64,000 nucleotides of DNA from Actinomyces gaoshouyii (GCF_002072175.1 NZ_MVIV01000006.1:88687-152686); one strand, 5' to 3'. Shown: positions 46,716 to 56,206, numbered from the stretch's first letter. Notes: generated by a model from the sequence alone, not told the origin. A program made the numbers and translations.

Positions 46716-48241
46716 TCGGCGGCGTCGCCAACGACCCTGTCGCGCTGGTCGGCCACTGGGGCGCTGTGGTCATGATCGGGACGGGTCTGCTCTACGTGCT
46801 CGTCCTCCTCCTCATCTCCAGGCGGTCGCCGCGGATCGAGCGGCCCCGGCATTCCGGCAGCTCCCGGGCGAAGGACATCCTGGTCGTCATCCTCATGCCG
46901 TGCCTCAATGAGGCCGAGGTCATCGGCGCGAGCGTTGGCCGCCTCCTCGATATCCCCGATGACAAGTTGCGCATCCTCGTCATCGATGACGGCTCCGACG
47001 ACGGAACCGCCGATGTCGTGCGGGCGATTCCAGATCCGCGCGTGAGCGTCATGCGCAGAGTCCCCCCGCGCGCCCGCCTCGGCAAGGGCGAGGCCCTCAA
47101 CGATGCCTTGGGCCACGTGCGCGACATATGGGGCGGGGATCCGGGCACCGATGTCGTGGTCGGGGTGGTCGATGCCGATGGCCGCCTCGAGCCGCAGGCC
47201 ATCGATGAGGCCCGGTGGGCCTTCCGCAATCGGCGCATCGGCGCCGTGCAGTTCGGCGTGCGGATCAACAACCGTTTCTCCTCGCTGCTCGCCCGCATGC
47301 AGGACATGGAGTTCGTCATCTTCACCGAGGTCTTCCAGAGGGGCAGGCGCCATCTCCGCAGCGTCGGCATGGGCGGTAACGCGCAGTTTGCTCGCCTCGA
47401 CGCCCTGAGCGCGCTGGGCGAGAGGCCCTGGACCAAGTCGCTCACCGAGGACTTCGACCTCGGCGTCCGGCTCAACGGCACCCGATGGGTCAACGACTTC
47501 CGGCCCACGGCGGCGGTCCACCAGCAGGGCGTCACCAGCCTCAGGAGGCTTCTGCGCCAGCGCACGCGCTGGTTCCAGGGCAACATCCAGTCCCTCGACC
47601 TCCTCGGGCGGGCCGCGCGCGAGCAGCGCGGCCTGGCCCGGGCGGATACCACCTGGCAGATCCTGACGCCCTACGTGCTCCTTGCGGCCTCGCTGCTCAT
47701 GGCCTCGTTCGGGATCACCGTTGCCATCGTGGTGTCCAAGGCGGTGCTCGGTCACAGCCAGACCTGGTGGTGGCTGCTCAGCGCCTACCTCCTCGCCTTC
47801 GGCCCTGGCCTCGTGTTCGGCGTCCTGTACTGGAGGATCGAGCGCTCGGAGGGGCTCGGCCTCCTCAAATCCCTCTGCTACGCGCATCTCTTCGTCCTCT
47901 ACGGGCTCCTCCCGGCGCTCTTCGGGTGGAGAGCCCTGCTGCGCGAGATCGTCGGGCGCACCGGGTGGGCGAAAACTGCTCGGGAGGCCGAGAAGTCCGC
48001 GGATGGCGCAGAATCGGCGGTGCCGGCGGCCGAGCTGGCGACTCGGCAGGAGGTGCCGGCGACTCGGGCGGCGGAGGCTGGAGCGGCTGGAGCGGCGGCG
48101 CTTCCGCAGGACTTCCGCATCCCGCCCGCGCTCGTGCGAGTCGATCGCCTCCCGCCGCGCTTCCCCCGGACCGTCCCTCCCGGCATCCAGCGCTCCCCGC
48201 GCCCGCCGACCACCAGCGAGCACCACGAGGTGGCTGCATGA
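46712..48241 (+). CDS. Processive family 2 glycosyltransferase (polysaccharide synthase)
   Basis: 509 aa. Membrane segments at about 15-36, 318-343, 352-374 and 384-407; cytosolic GT-A domain with the full processive-synthase set: IDDGSDDGT (92-99), VVDADG (D154, D156), acceptor/catalytic TED (245-247) and QRTRW (283-287). This is the architecture of BcsA/PgaC/HasA/NodC, polymerising and translocating a beta-linked polymer. No PilZ domain. The last ~95 residues are Ala/Pro/Arg-rich and disordered. SD AGGAGGGG precedes ATG 46712; longer frame rejected. Product predicted from neighbours to contain HexNAc, possibly ManNAc. Confidence 0.85.
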   Translation: MIGGVANDPVALVGHWGAVVMIGTGLLYVLVLLLISRRSPRIERPRHSGSSRAKDILVVILMPCLNEAEVIGASVGRLLDIPDDKLRILVIDDGSDDGTADVVRAIPDPRVSVMRRVPPRARLGKGEALNDALGHVRDIWGGDPGTDVVVGVVDADGRLEPQAIDEARWAFRNRRIGAVQFGVRINNRFSSLLARMQDMEFVIFTEVFQRGRRHLRSVGMGGNAQFARLDALSALGERPWTKSLTEDFDLGVRLNGTRWVNDFRPTAAVHQQGVTSLRRLLRQRTRWFQGNIQSLDLLGRAAREQRGLARADTTWQILTPYVLLAASLLMASFGITVAIVVSKAVLGHSQTWWWLLSAYLLAFGPGLVFGVLYWRIERSEGLGLLKSLCYAHLFVLYGLLPALFGWRALLREIVGRTGWAKTAREAEKSADGAESAVPAAELATRQEVPATRAAEAGAAGAAALPQDFRIPPALVRVDRLPPRFPRTVPPGIQRSPRPPTTSEHHEVAA

Positions 48242-49014
48242 GCGCTTCGGAGCTGTCCCCCCGGATCGGCGCCCCGCCGGAGGAGCCCGCCCGCGCCGAC
48301 GAGCGCGTACCCGCCTCGCCCGCCCCGACGCCGGACAACGGCGCGAGGTCCGCGCTGCTGCGCCGCAGGCTCGTGCTCGGGGGCGCCCTCATGTCGCTCA
48401 TCGGGGGAGGGGGCGCGCTCGGATACCGCTACTTCTCCACCCAGGAAACCAGCTGCGATGACTGGCAGGTCCTCTTCGACGGCTACGGCGATGCCACGTG
48501 CCAGGGCGGCGCCCTGCACCTCGCCCCCAACCCGGCCACCGAGGACGAGCGCACGCACGCGGCCCTGGCCATCTCGACGACCGCCTCCATCGCCGACAGG
48601 ACCACCCAGACGATCACCTCCATGATGACCACGGAGAAACAGCTGCGCCAGGGCACGGAGCCCAACCCCTGGGAGGTCGCCTGGCTCATGTGGTCCTTCC
48701 AGGACAACGAGCACTTCTACGCCCTCGCCCTCAAGCCCAACGGCTGGGAGGTCTCCAAGCAAGACCCCGCCTACCCCGGCAACCAGCGATTCCTCGCCTC
48801 CGCTCACGAGCCCTCCTTCGAGATCGGCGTCGCCCACCTCGCGCAGGTGCGGGTGGACACCACCGGCGATGCCGTCGCTTTCACCGTCACGGCGGATGGG
48901 CAGGACCTCGGTGTCATCGAGGACTCCGACAGCCCCTACCGCAGTGGTCCGGTGGGGGCCTACACCGAGGACGCCGTCGTCACCTTCGCCGCGACCACCT
49001 ACTCGCGCAACTGA
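48238..49014 (+). CDS. Membrane-anchored jelly-roll (concanavalin-like) protein
   Basis: 258 aa. Cytosolic Pro-rich ~38 residues, then RRRLVLGGALMSLIGGGGALGYRYF as anchor or twin-arginine-like signal, and an extracytoplasmic beta-sandwich: DDWQVLFDGYGDATCQGGALHLAP..., WEVAWLMWSFQDNEHFYALALKPNGWEVSKQD, VAHLAQVRVDTTGDAVAFTVTADGQDLGVIED, GPVGAYTEDAVVTFAATTY. This strand pattern matches DUF1080/LamG-like carbohydrate-binding or glycosidase folds. Two cysteines could form a disulfide. ATGA overlap with the synthase gene implies a role in handling the polymer outside the membrane. Confidence 0.65.
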   Translation: MSASELSPRIGAPPEEPARADERVPASPAPTPDNGARSALLRRRLVLGGALMSLIGGGGALGYRYFSTQETSCDDWQVLFDGYGDATCQGGALHLAPNPATEDERTHAALAISTTASIADRTTQTITSMMTTEKQLRQGTEPNPWEVAWLMWSFQDNEHFYALALKPNGWEVSKQDPAYPGNQRFLASAHEPSFEIGVAHLAQVRVDTTGDAVAFTVTADGQDLGVIEDSDSPYRSGPVGAYTEDAVVTFAATTYSRN

Positions 49015-49035
49015 CCCGATCTCAAAGGAGCGCCG

Positions 49036-50238
49036 ATGACCATCGAGCCGACGACACCCCCCGATCAGCCGCGGCAGGACGCGCCTCTGAGGATCATGCT
49101 GGTCTATGGCACGAGGCCCGAGGCCATCAAGGTCGCCCCCCTCATCAACCGGATGCGGGCCGATGAGCGCTTCGACCCGGTCGTCGTCGTCACCGGGCAG
49201 CACCGCGAGATGCTCGACCAGGTCAACGACTTCTTCGGCATCGCACCCGACATCGACCTCGATATCCACTCCCCGGGCCAGAGCCTCACCCGGGTCACCA
49301 CCCGGTGCTTGGAGGGCGTGGGTCGGGCCCTGGAGGAGCGCCCCTGCGATGCCGTCCTGGTTCAGGGCGACACCACCTCGGTCTTCGCCGCGGGGCTGGC
49401 CGCCTTCTACCACTCCACCCCCGTCCTCCACCTCGAGGCCGGGCTGCGCACGGGAACGATCTCCTCGCCCTTCCCCGAGGAGGCCAACCGCAAGCTCGTC
49501 GGGCAAATCGCCTCCCTACACCTGTGCCCGACGGCGACCAGCCGGGACAACCTCCTGCGGGAGAACGTCGATCCCGCCTCGCTTCGCGTCACGGGCAACA
49601 CTGTCATCGATGCCCTGCTGGAGGCGGTCGCGAGGCCGACGCCCCCCGCCGACCGGGTCCTGCGCGAGGCCCTCGAGGACTCCTCGCGCCGGGTCGTGCT
49701 GGTGACCGCGCACCGGCGCGAGTCCTGGGGCGAGCCCATGGAGGGGATCGGCAGGGCGATCGCCCGTCTCGCTCGCGCTCACCCCGACGCCCTCATGGTC
49801 CTGCCCGCCCATCGCAACCCGATCGTCCGTCAGGCCCTCCTGCCGCGGATCGAGGGGCTGCCCAACGTCGTGGTCACCGACCCCCTGGAGTACGGGGCCT
49901 TCTGCTCGCTCATGAACCGAGCGCATATCGTTCTCACCGACTCCGGGGGCGTCCAGGAGGAGGCCCCCGCGCTGTCCAAGCCCGTCCTCGTCATGCGCGA
50001 GAGCACCGAGCGCCCCGAGGCCATCGACTACGGCGTCGCCAGGCTCGTCGGAGCCGACGAGGAGCGGATCGTCGAGGCCGTGACCACCCTGCTCACCGAC
50101 GGCGCCGCCTACACGGCCATGGCCCAGGCTGCCAACCCCTACGGCGACGGCAGGGCCTGCGAGAGAGTCATGGCGGCGATCGCCGCCCTGTTCGGCAGGG
50201 GGGAGCCCCTGTCGGACTTCGAGCCCTCCCGCGCCTGA
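49036..50238 (+). CDS. wecB: UDP-N-acetylglucosamine 2-epimerase (non-hydrolysing)
   Basis: 400 aa. Interconverts UDP-GlcNAc and UDP-ManNAc. Motifs: LVYGTRPEAIKVAPLINRM, VTGQHREMLDQV, VQGDTTSVFAAGLAAFY, HLEAGLRTGTISSPFPEEANRKLV, VTAHRRESWGEPM, and LTDSGGVQEEAPALSKPVLVMRESTERPEA. SD AAAGGAG upstream. Its place in the operon suggests that the synthase uses UDP-ManNAc or that ManNAc enters the polymer; teichoic-acid linkage units are the alternative use of UDP-ManNAc. Confidence 0.93.
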   Translation: MTIEPTTPPDQPRQDAPLRIMLVYGTRPEAIKVAPLINRMRADERFDPVVVVTGQHREMLDQVNDFFGIAPDIDLDIHSPGQSLTRVTTRCLEGVGRALEERPCDAVLVQGDTTSVFAAGLAAFYHSTPVLHLEAGLRTGTISSPFPEEANRKLVGQIASLHLCPTATSRDNLLRENVDPASLRVTGNTVIDALLEAVARPTPPADRVLREALEDSSRRVVLVTAHRRESWGEPMEGIGRAIARLARAHPDALMVLPAHRNPIVRQALLPRIEGLPNVVVTDPLEYGAFCSLMNRAHIVLTDSGGVQEEAPALSKPVLVMRESTERPEAIDYGVARLVGADEERIVEAVTTLLTDGAAYTAMAQAANPYGDGRACERVMAAIAALFGRGEPLSDFEPSRA

Positions 50239-50280
50239 CCCGAACCCTGACCGACCCTCACCCCGACAAGGAGATCCCCT

Positions 50281-52209
50281 ATGACAATGACGACCCACGC
50301 GCGCCGGCGCTGCGCGGTCCTGACGGCCCTCGTGGCGCTCAGCGCCTCGATCGGCCTCGTCGGCTCCGCCCAGGCGGCCTCTGGCGCCCCGACCGCGATC
50401 GGCGCGGCTCTCGCGCCCGCGGCGGACAACCCCGCCGATGACCTCGGCTGGGCGGACACCCCGCTCGAGGCGCCGCCCGCGCCCGCCGCCGCCCGGGCCG
50501 AGGCCCTTCCCCTGGCCGGGGATGGAGCGGGGCTCGATCTCGCCGCCGCTCCTGCCGCGCAGGCCGCTCCCCAGATCCGCGACCTGCGCGCCGACCCGCC
50601 GGCGGTGCCGAGCCGCGCCGTGACCTACTCCAACCAGGACGCCGGCCCCGCCTCCACGCTGGTCCTCTACGACACCACCGGGCAGTGGAGCAAGCTGGGC
50701 GAGTACTACGCCATGGCCATGGGCAACCTGGCCAGCCACTCCGGGCTCGTCACCGCCCTGCCGGTGGCCGACTACCGGGCCGGCCTTGCCGGGCACTACA
50801 CCAACGTCATCTACACCGGGTCGACCTATGACGAGCCCCTGCCCCGCGCCTTCATCGACGATGTCCTGACCGGCAACGTTCCCGTCCTGTGGTCCGGGTT
50901 CAACATCTGGCAGCTCGTCAAGACCGACGCCGACCGGGCTGCCTTCACCGCCCGCTTCGGATGGGACGCCGCCACGTCCTACGTCGATGCCACCGACCGC
51001 GTCACCCAGGTGGAGTACAACGGCCAGATCTTCGGCCGCAATGAGCTGAACAAGGGCGGCATCATCGCCCCCCACATCACCGATGCGGGCGCCGTCGCCG
51101 TGCTCGGCAGGGCCCTGTGCTCCTCGGCCGACGGCGCCGCCGCCCAGTGCGCCAGCATCGCCCAATCGGGCACGACGTCCTTCCCCTGGGCGGTGTCCTC
51201 CGGGGGCCTGACGTTCATCGGCGAGGTCCCCGTCACCTATATGAGTGAGCAGGACCGCTACATCGCGGCGGCCGACATCGTCCTGGACTCCCTCCAGCCC
51301 GGCGCCGAGCAGATCCGCCAGGCGGCCGTGCGCATCGAGGACGTCGGCCCCGACACTGATCCCGCCGAGCTCCAGGCGATAGTGGACTACCTGTTCTCCC
51401 AGGGAGTCCCCTTCCAGATGGCGGTCTTCCCCAAGTACGAGGATCCGACCGGGGCGAAGAACGACGGCACTGCGCAGTCGATGACGCTCAAGGACACCCC
51501 TGAGCTCGTCGCCGTCCTCAAGGACGCCGTCGGCAAGGGCGGCACCATCATCCAGCACGGAACCTCCCACCAGTTCGGCGAGCTGCGCAACCCCTACAAC
51601 GGCGTGTCCAGCGACGACTTCGAGTTCATCCGCTCGTGGTGCTCCGATGAGAAATCCCCGGACGCTCCGGTGGCGCCCTGCCAGCAGAACTCCTGGGTGC
51701 AGATCGGCGGGGAGCTGCCCGGAACGAACGCCAAGTGGGCCAAGAAGCGCGTCAAGGACGGCCGCAAGTACTTCAAGAAGCTCGGCCTACCCACTCCCGA
51801 GATCTTCGAGACCCCTCACTACTCGGCCTCCCGCAGCGGCTACGAGGGCATCAACAAGGTCTACTCCACCCGCTACGAGCGCGAACTCATGTACGCGGGC
51901 ACCCTCACCGGCAACCCTGGCGGGCCGCACGATTACATCGGCCAGTTCTTCCCCTACTCGGTGAACGACCCCTACGGCACGCATGTCCTGCCCGAGAACC
52001 TGGGCAACTACGAGCCCAAGGACATCAACAACCACCCGCCGCGCTCGGCCCAGCAGGTGATCGACTCCGCTCGTCTCAACCTGGCGGGAACGCACGCGAC
52101 GGCGAGCTTCTTCTTCCACCCCTACTACCCGCTGAGCGAGCTCAAGACGATCGTCGAGGGCATCAAATCCCAGGGCTACACCTTCGTGGCTGCCCAGGAC
52201 CTTCGATGA
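50281..52209 (+). CDS. Secreted DUF2334 polysaccharide-deacetylase-like protein
   Basis: 642 aa. Signal peptide (~1-33, ending SAQAAS), ~85-residue Ala/Pro linker, a domain from ~115 to 340 (STLVLYDTTGQWSKLGEYYAMAMGNLASHSG; IYTGSTYDEPLPRAF), and the DUF2334 NodB-like domain: VRIEDVGPDTDPAELQAIVDYLFSQGVPFQMAVFPKY (E353, D354), GGTIIQHGTSHQFGE (H426, H430), FETPHYSAS, and FFFHPYYPLSELKTIVEGI. Likely removes acetyl groups from, or otherwise tailors, the exported polymer. SD AAGGAG. ATGA overlap with the next gene. Confidence 0.82.
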   Translation: MTMTTHARRRCAVLTALVALSASIGLVGSAQAASGAPTAIGAALAPAADNPADDLGWADTPLEAPPAPAAARAEALPLAGDGAGLDLAAAPAAQAAPQIRDLRADPPAVPSRAVTYSNQDAGPASTLVLYDTTGQWSKLGEYYAMAMGNLASHSGLVTALPVADYRAGLAGHYTNVIYTGSTYDEPLPRAFIDDVLTGNVPVLWSGFNIWQLVKTDADRAAFTARFGWDAATSYVDATDRVTQVEYNGQIFGRNELNKGGIIAPHITDAGAVAVLGRALCSSADGAAAQCASIAQSGTTSFPWAVSSGGLTFIGEVPVTYMSEQDRYIAAADIVLDSLQPGAEQIRQAAVRIEDVGPDTDPAELQAIVDYLFSQGVPFQMAVFPKYEDPTGAKNDGTAQSMTLKDTPELVAVLKDAVGKGGTIIQHGTSHQFGELRNPYNGVSSDDFEFIRSWCSDEKSPDAPVAPCQQNSWVQIGGELPGTNAKWAKKRVKDGRKYFKKLGLPTPEIFETPHYSASRSGYEGINKVYSTRYERELMYAGTLTGNPGGPHDYIGQFFPYSVNDPYGTHVLPENLGNYEPKDINNHPPRSAQQVIDSARLNLAGTHATASFFFHPYYPLSELKTIVEGIKSQGYTFVAAQDLR

Positions 52210-53843
52210 CGGATCCCGGCAGCCCCCCAGCGGGCCCGGGGGACGGCGCAAGCCGCCTCCCGGGCCCGCCCAGCGCTCCAGAGGACACCGGGCGGGGGAG
52301 GATCACGCGCCGCCGGGCCCTGCTCGCCGCCGGGGGCCTGGCGCTCGCCGGTGGGGCTGCGGGTGCGCTGATGACGTGTCGTGGCCTGGACGACGCGAGC
52401 CCCACCACCACCATCACCCTGGTGCTGCGCGACACCGATGGCGCGCCGATGACCCTGGCTCAGGCGCGTGCCATCCAGTCTGCGGGCACGGGCGAGGACG
52501 GCTACGACGACGCCCTCCTGGACTCCACGACCCTCGAGGTCATCACGATCGGGCCCCTCTACGAGGAGGACGGGGAGATCCTCGTCGACGTGCCCGAGGG
52601 CCGGGACTGCGCCCTGTGCCTGTCCTGGCCCACCTCCCAGGGCTACTCCGCGCTGATCGCCGACCTGCCCCGCCAGGGCAGCGCCGAGGTCCTCACCCTG
52701 GCCGCCAGAGGCCTGCACCAGAGGCAGGGGGCGGCCCTCGCCGCCCTGGCCGACCGGAACGGGGCGACCGGCTCCACCGGGAGCGCGGCCAGCACCCTCG
52801 AGGCCCCGCGCCGCGCCCATATGGCGACCCAGTCCGCGATCGACTCGGGCATCGGCGACGAGCAGGGGGCGCGCCTCCTCGAGCTCGCCTCCGCCGCCCA
52901 GGTCGCCCTCGACACCGCCCTCATCGGCGCGGCACCGCCGGACGCCCTCATCGGCGCGACGCTCACCGAGGCACCCAGCCCGGAGCAGCGGGGCGCCGTC
53001 ATCGCCGCCACCGGCTCTGGAAGGCGGGGCGCCGTGCGGCTCGTCCTCGACGACGCGAGCGCCCCGGCCCTCGCCGCTTGGCGTGAGGCGGCCGATGCCC
53101 TTCAGCGCGCCGGTATCCACGTCATGGGGCAGATCTGCGACTCCGAGGGCCTCGCCGCCTTGAGCGACTCGGAATTCGACAAGAGGGTCGACGCCGTGCT
53201 GGCCGCCTTGCCGGGATTGGACTCCTGGGAGGTCGGCAACGAGCTCGGGGGCGACTGGGTGGGGGAGGACCCGGTGGGGCGCGCGGCGCGCGCGGCGCGG
53301 GCCGTGAAGGAGCGCACCGGCGCGCTCACCGTCCTGACCCTCTACTACCAGCTCGGGCAGGCAGCGGCCCAGGGGGCCCTGTTCAATGTGGCGGCCTCGC
53401 TTGCCGGTGGCGAGCTCATGGAGCTCGTCGACGTCATCGGCATCTCCGTCTACCCGCAGTCCCACCCGCTGGGGACCGCGGCGGATCGGGTCATGAGCAC
53501 CCTGGCGGATCGTTTCCCCGGCAAGCGAGTGGCCGTCACCGAGCTCGGCTACGGAGGGGCGGACCTGGACGAGGGGCCCTGGTGGTTCGGGTCCCGCGAG
53601 GATGCCGACGCCGCCCGGATCACCCTCATAGCCCAGGTGACGGGCGCCGCCCTGGGCCGCCCCCAGGCCTGGGGGGCGCCTTTCTGGTGGTACTTCCTGG
53701 ACGACGAAGAGGCCGGCGCGAGCAGTGCCGATGGTACCGACGGGAGCGGCGGTGGGGGCTCCGCCGGAGGACCCGGGGGCCTCGGGCCGGTGGGGCGCTC
53801 GCTCAAGCGGGCATCGGACTGCGCTTCTGCCTCCGGATCCTGA
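52206..53843 (+). CDS. Secreted TIM-barrel glycoside hydrolase (clan GH-A like)
   Basis: 545 aa. N-terminus TRRRALLAAGGLALAGGAAGALMTC looks like a twin-arginine signal. A beta-rich domain (~50-150) is followed by a (beta/alpha)8-like domain with SWEVGNELGGDW (acid/base E346 after Asn) and VAVTELGYGG (nucleophile E446), the two strand-4/strand-7 glutamates of clan GH-A; IGISVYPQSHPLG and GAPFWWYFLDDE fit the barrel. Specific GH family not assigned. In a synthase operon it may trim or release the polymer. Gly/Ser-rich tail. ATGA overlap upstream. Confidence 0.7.
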   Translation: MTDPGSPPAGPGDGASRLPGPPSAPEDTGRGRITRRRALLAAGGLALAGGAAGALMTCRGLDDASPTTTITLVLRDTDGAPMTLAQARAIQSAGTGEDGYDDALLDSTTLEVITIGPLYEEDGEILVDVPEGRDCALCLSWPTSQGYSALIADLPRQGSAEVLTLAARGLHQRQGAALAALADRNGATGSTGSAASTLEAPRRAHMATQSAIDSGIGDEQGARLLELASAAQVALDTALIGAAPPDALIGATLTEAPSPEQRGAVIAATGSGRRGAVRLVLDDASAPALAAWREAADALQRAGIHVMGQICDSEGLAALSDSEFDKRVDAVLAALPGLDSWEVGNELGGDWVGEDPVGRAARAARAVKERTGALTVLTLYYQLGQAAAQGALFNVAASLAGGELMELVDVIGISVYPQSHPLGTAADRVMSTLADRFPGKRVAVTELGYGGADLDEGPWWFGSREDADAARITLIAQVTGAALGRPQAWGAPFWWYFLDDEEAGASSADGTDGSGGGGSAGGPGGLGPVGRSLKRASDCASASGS

Positions 53844-53868
53844 GAGCGTGCCCATGCCGTCGGGCGGC

Positions 53869-53890
53869 CCCCTCGACTCACGCCGAGGGG
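53869..53890. terminator. Bidirectional hairpin between the GH and recQ genes
   Basis: CCCCTCG (53869-53875) and CGAGGGG (53884-53890), 8-nt loop, in the 47-bp gap between the two convergent genes. Confidence 0.5.
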
Positions 53891-56206
53891 CTAGGACTCC
53901 TGGGCGAGAACGAAGGGGTGGACCGCCGCGGCGCCCGAGCGCCGCAGGAGATCTGCTGCGACCGTGAGGGTCCATCCGGAGTCCGTGGAGTCGTCGACAA
54001 GGGCGATCCTGGCGCCGTTGAGACGTGTCAGGGCCTCGGGCCCCCAGCCGTCGAGGCTGAGGCACTGGGCCACCGTCGCCAGGCGGGTCGCGGAGTTGAC
54101 GTCATGGCGCCCCTGCTGCCCGCCAGCGGCGATGATGCCCAGGCGCTCGGCGCCCAGGCGGTGGGCGACCGCCCCTCCCAGGTGGCGGATCAGTCGCGGA
54201 CGGCGGTGGGAGTCGATGATGACGACAGCGTCGATGATGCCCTCGGCGCCCACCGCGCCGCCCTGCCCCTCAGGAGCGCCCGCGCTGCCCGCAGAGGCGC
54301 CGTTGGCCCCGCTCTCGGCGCGGGCGAGGACGGCCAGGCGGTCCGCCGCCTCCAGCACGGGGGCTTGCAGTCCCGGAGGGACGAGCCCGTCCTCTCCGGA
54401 ATCGAAGAGCTCTCGCAGCGCCGCCGAGATGCCCAGGCCGTCGAGCCTGCCGACGGCGATGCCCGTCCCCGCCCGCCGCTCAGGCGGGATTCTGCCCCGC
54501 AGGGCGCCCAGTCCCAGCCTCTCCATGCCCACGGGCCACTGGCGCCGGGCGGAGATCTCGACCCCGGTGCGCTCCAGTGACTCCCGCGCCGCCCTCACCT
54601 GCTCCGGACCCGGCCCCTGGGGGAGGGACAGGCCCCCGCACAGGTCGCAGGCGCCGCAGCGCCAGCCCTCGGACATCTCCGGGTCATCGAGTGCGGCGCG
54701 CAGGAAGGCCATTCGGCACTCGGGGCCGCGAAGGCGCTCATAGGCGAGCATCGCCTCCTGCTCGGATCTCCTGGCCGCCTCCACCCGGGCATAGCGCTCG
54801 GCGTCGTACACCCAGGGCTCGCCCGTGGCCAGCCAGCCTCCCCTCACCCTGCGCACGGCGCCGTCGACATCGAGCACCTTGAGCATCGACTCCAGACGGG
54901 CGCGCCGCAGGCTCGTCACCGTCTCCAGAGCGCCGATGCCCAGAGGGCCATCGGCCGTCCCCAGGGCGTCGAGCACCTCGTGGACCTGTTCGGGCGGCGG
55001 GAAGCCCTGGGAGCCGAACCAGTTCCAGATCGCGCGATCCTCCGCGCCGGGCAGGAGGACCACCTCGGCCCTCTCGACGCCGCGCCCCGCGCGGCCCACC
55101 TGCTGGTAGTAGGCCACGGGTGAGGCGGGCGCGCCCATGTGGATGACGAATCCGAGGTCGGGCTTGTCGAATCCCATGCCCAGGGCACTGGTGGCCACGA
55201 GTGCCCTCACGCGGTTGGCCTTGAGATCGGCCTCAAGGCGCTCGCGCTCCGCGGGCTCGGTCTGACCGGTGTAGGTGGACACCTCCAGGCCGGCGGCGCG
55301 CAGGGCCTGGGCGGTCTCGCCCGCAGCGGAGACGGTGAGGCAGTAGACGATCCCGGAGCCCTGGGCGCGCTGGAGGTAATCGGTGAGCCAGGCCAAGCGC
55401 GTGGCCGAGTCCGCCAAGTGCGCCACGCCCAAGTGCAGGGAGTCCCGCTGGAGGCTCCCGCGCAGCACGAGCACCTCGGGGCCCCGGCCACCCATCTCGC
55501 GCCCAGCCAACTGCTCCGCCACATCCATGGTCACGCGCTCGTTGGCCGTGGCCGTCGTCGCCAGGACGGGGGTGCGGGGCGGCAAGCCGGCGAGCAGGGT
55601 GCGGATGCGTCGGTAGTCCGGCCGGAAATCATGCCCCCAGTCCGAGATACAGTGCGCCTCATCGATGACGACGAGGCCCGCGCTGGCCGCCAGATGCGGA
55701 AGGACCTCATCCCGGAAGACGGGGTTGTTGAGGCGCTCGGGCGAGACGAGGAGGACATCGGCGCGCCCGGCGCGGATCTCATCCTCGACCTGACCCCACT
55801 GGGCGCTGTTGGCCGAGTTCATGGTGACGGCGCGGATGCCGGCGCGCTCGGCAGCGGCGACCTGGTCGCGCATGAGGGCCAATAGCGGGGAGATGATGAT
55901 CGTGGGCCCGGTGCCGCCCGCTCCCGGCCGCCCATGGGGCGGGAGGGAGTCCCCCTCGTGCCGGCCGCCCCAGCCCTCGCGCAGAAGCATGGTGGCCACG
56001 AAGTAGACGGCGGACTTGCCCCATCCCGTTCTCTCCACCACAAGAGCCCGGCAGCGCCCCACCACCAGCGCCTCGATCGCCCGCCACTGATCGGGGCGCA
56101 GGCGCGCGGCCGGGCTGCCGACGAGCGCGCGCAGCACGTCCTCCGCGCGCTCGCGCAGGGCGGCCAGTGGTGCTGAGGAGAATGCGGACGATGCTGTGGC
56201 GCTCAT
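53891..56206 (-). CDS. recQ: RecQ family DNA helicase with C-terminal phosphoribosyltransferase domain
   Basis: 771 aa. Helicase core: RPDQWRAIEALV, Walker A VERTGWGKSAVYF (about 57-69), SPLLALMRDQV, DEAH (VVIDEAHCISDWGHDFRPDYRRI), ATTATA, ATSALGMGFDKPDLGFVIHMGAPASPVAYYQQVGRAGR. Cysteines in RCGACDLCGG recall a zinc-binding site. The last ~100 residues (AVVIIDSHRRPRLIRHLGGAVAHRLGAERL ... IALVDDSTDSGWTLTVAADLLRRSGA) are a ComF-type PRTase with a PRPP loop. Walker A lacks the usual TGxGKS spacing only in having W (TGWGKS). ATG 56206 fixed by TACCGT 6 nt upstream; the frame is open 624 bases beyond. Confidence 0.88.
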   Translation of the reverse strand: MSATASSAFSSAPLAALRERAEDVLRALVGSPAARLRPDQWRAIEALVVGRCRALVVERTGWGKSAVYFVATMLLREGWGGRHEGDSLPPHGRPGAGGTGPTIIISPLLALMRDQVAAAERAGIRAVTMNSANSAQWGQVEDEIRAGRADVLLVSPERLNNPVFRDEVLPHLAASAGLVVIDEAHCISDWGHDFRPDYRRIRTLLAGLPPRTPVLATTATANERVTMDVAEQLAGREMGGRGPEVLVLRGSLQRDSLHLGVAHLADSATRLAWLTDYLQRAQGSGIVYCLTVSAAGETAQALRAAGLEVSTYTGQTEPAERERLEADLKANRVRALVATSALGMGFDKPDLGFVIHMGAPASPVAYYQQVGRAGRGVERAEVVLLPGAEDRAIWNWFGSQGFPPPEQVHEVLDALGTADGPLGIGALETVTSLRRARLESMLKVLDVDGAVRRVRGGWLATGEPWVYDAERYARVEAARRSEQEAMLAYERLRGPECRMAFLRAALDDPEMSEGWRCGACDLCGGLSLPQGPGPEQVRAARESLERTGVEISARRQWPVGMERLGLGALRGRIPPERRAGTGIAVGRLDGLGISAALRELFDSGEDGLVPPGLQAPVLEAADRLAVLARAESGANGASAGSAGAPEGQGGAVGAEGIIDAVVIIDSHRRPRLIRHLGGAVAHRLGAERLGIIAAGGQQGRHDVNSATRLATVAQCLSLDGWGPEALTRLNGARIALVDDSTDSGWTLTVAADLLRRSGAAAVHPFVLAQES

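Noticed and set aside
52320..52382. Lipobox in the glycoside hydrolase signal (GALMTC)
   Set aside because: Thr at -1 does not fit the LxGC/LxAC consensus; a twin-arginine-like signal peptide is more likely.
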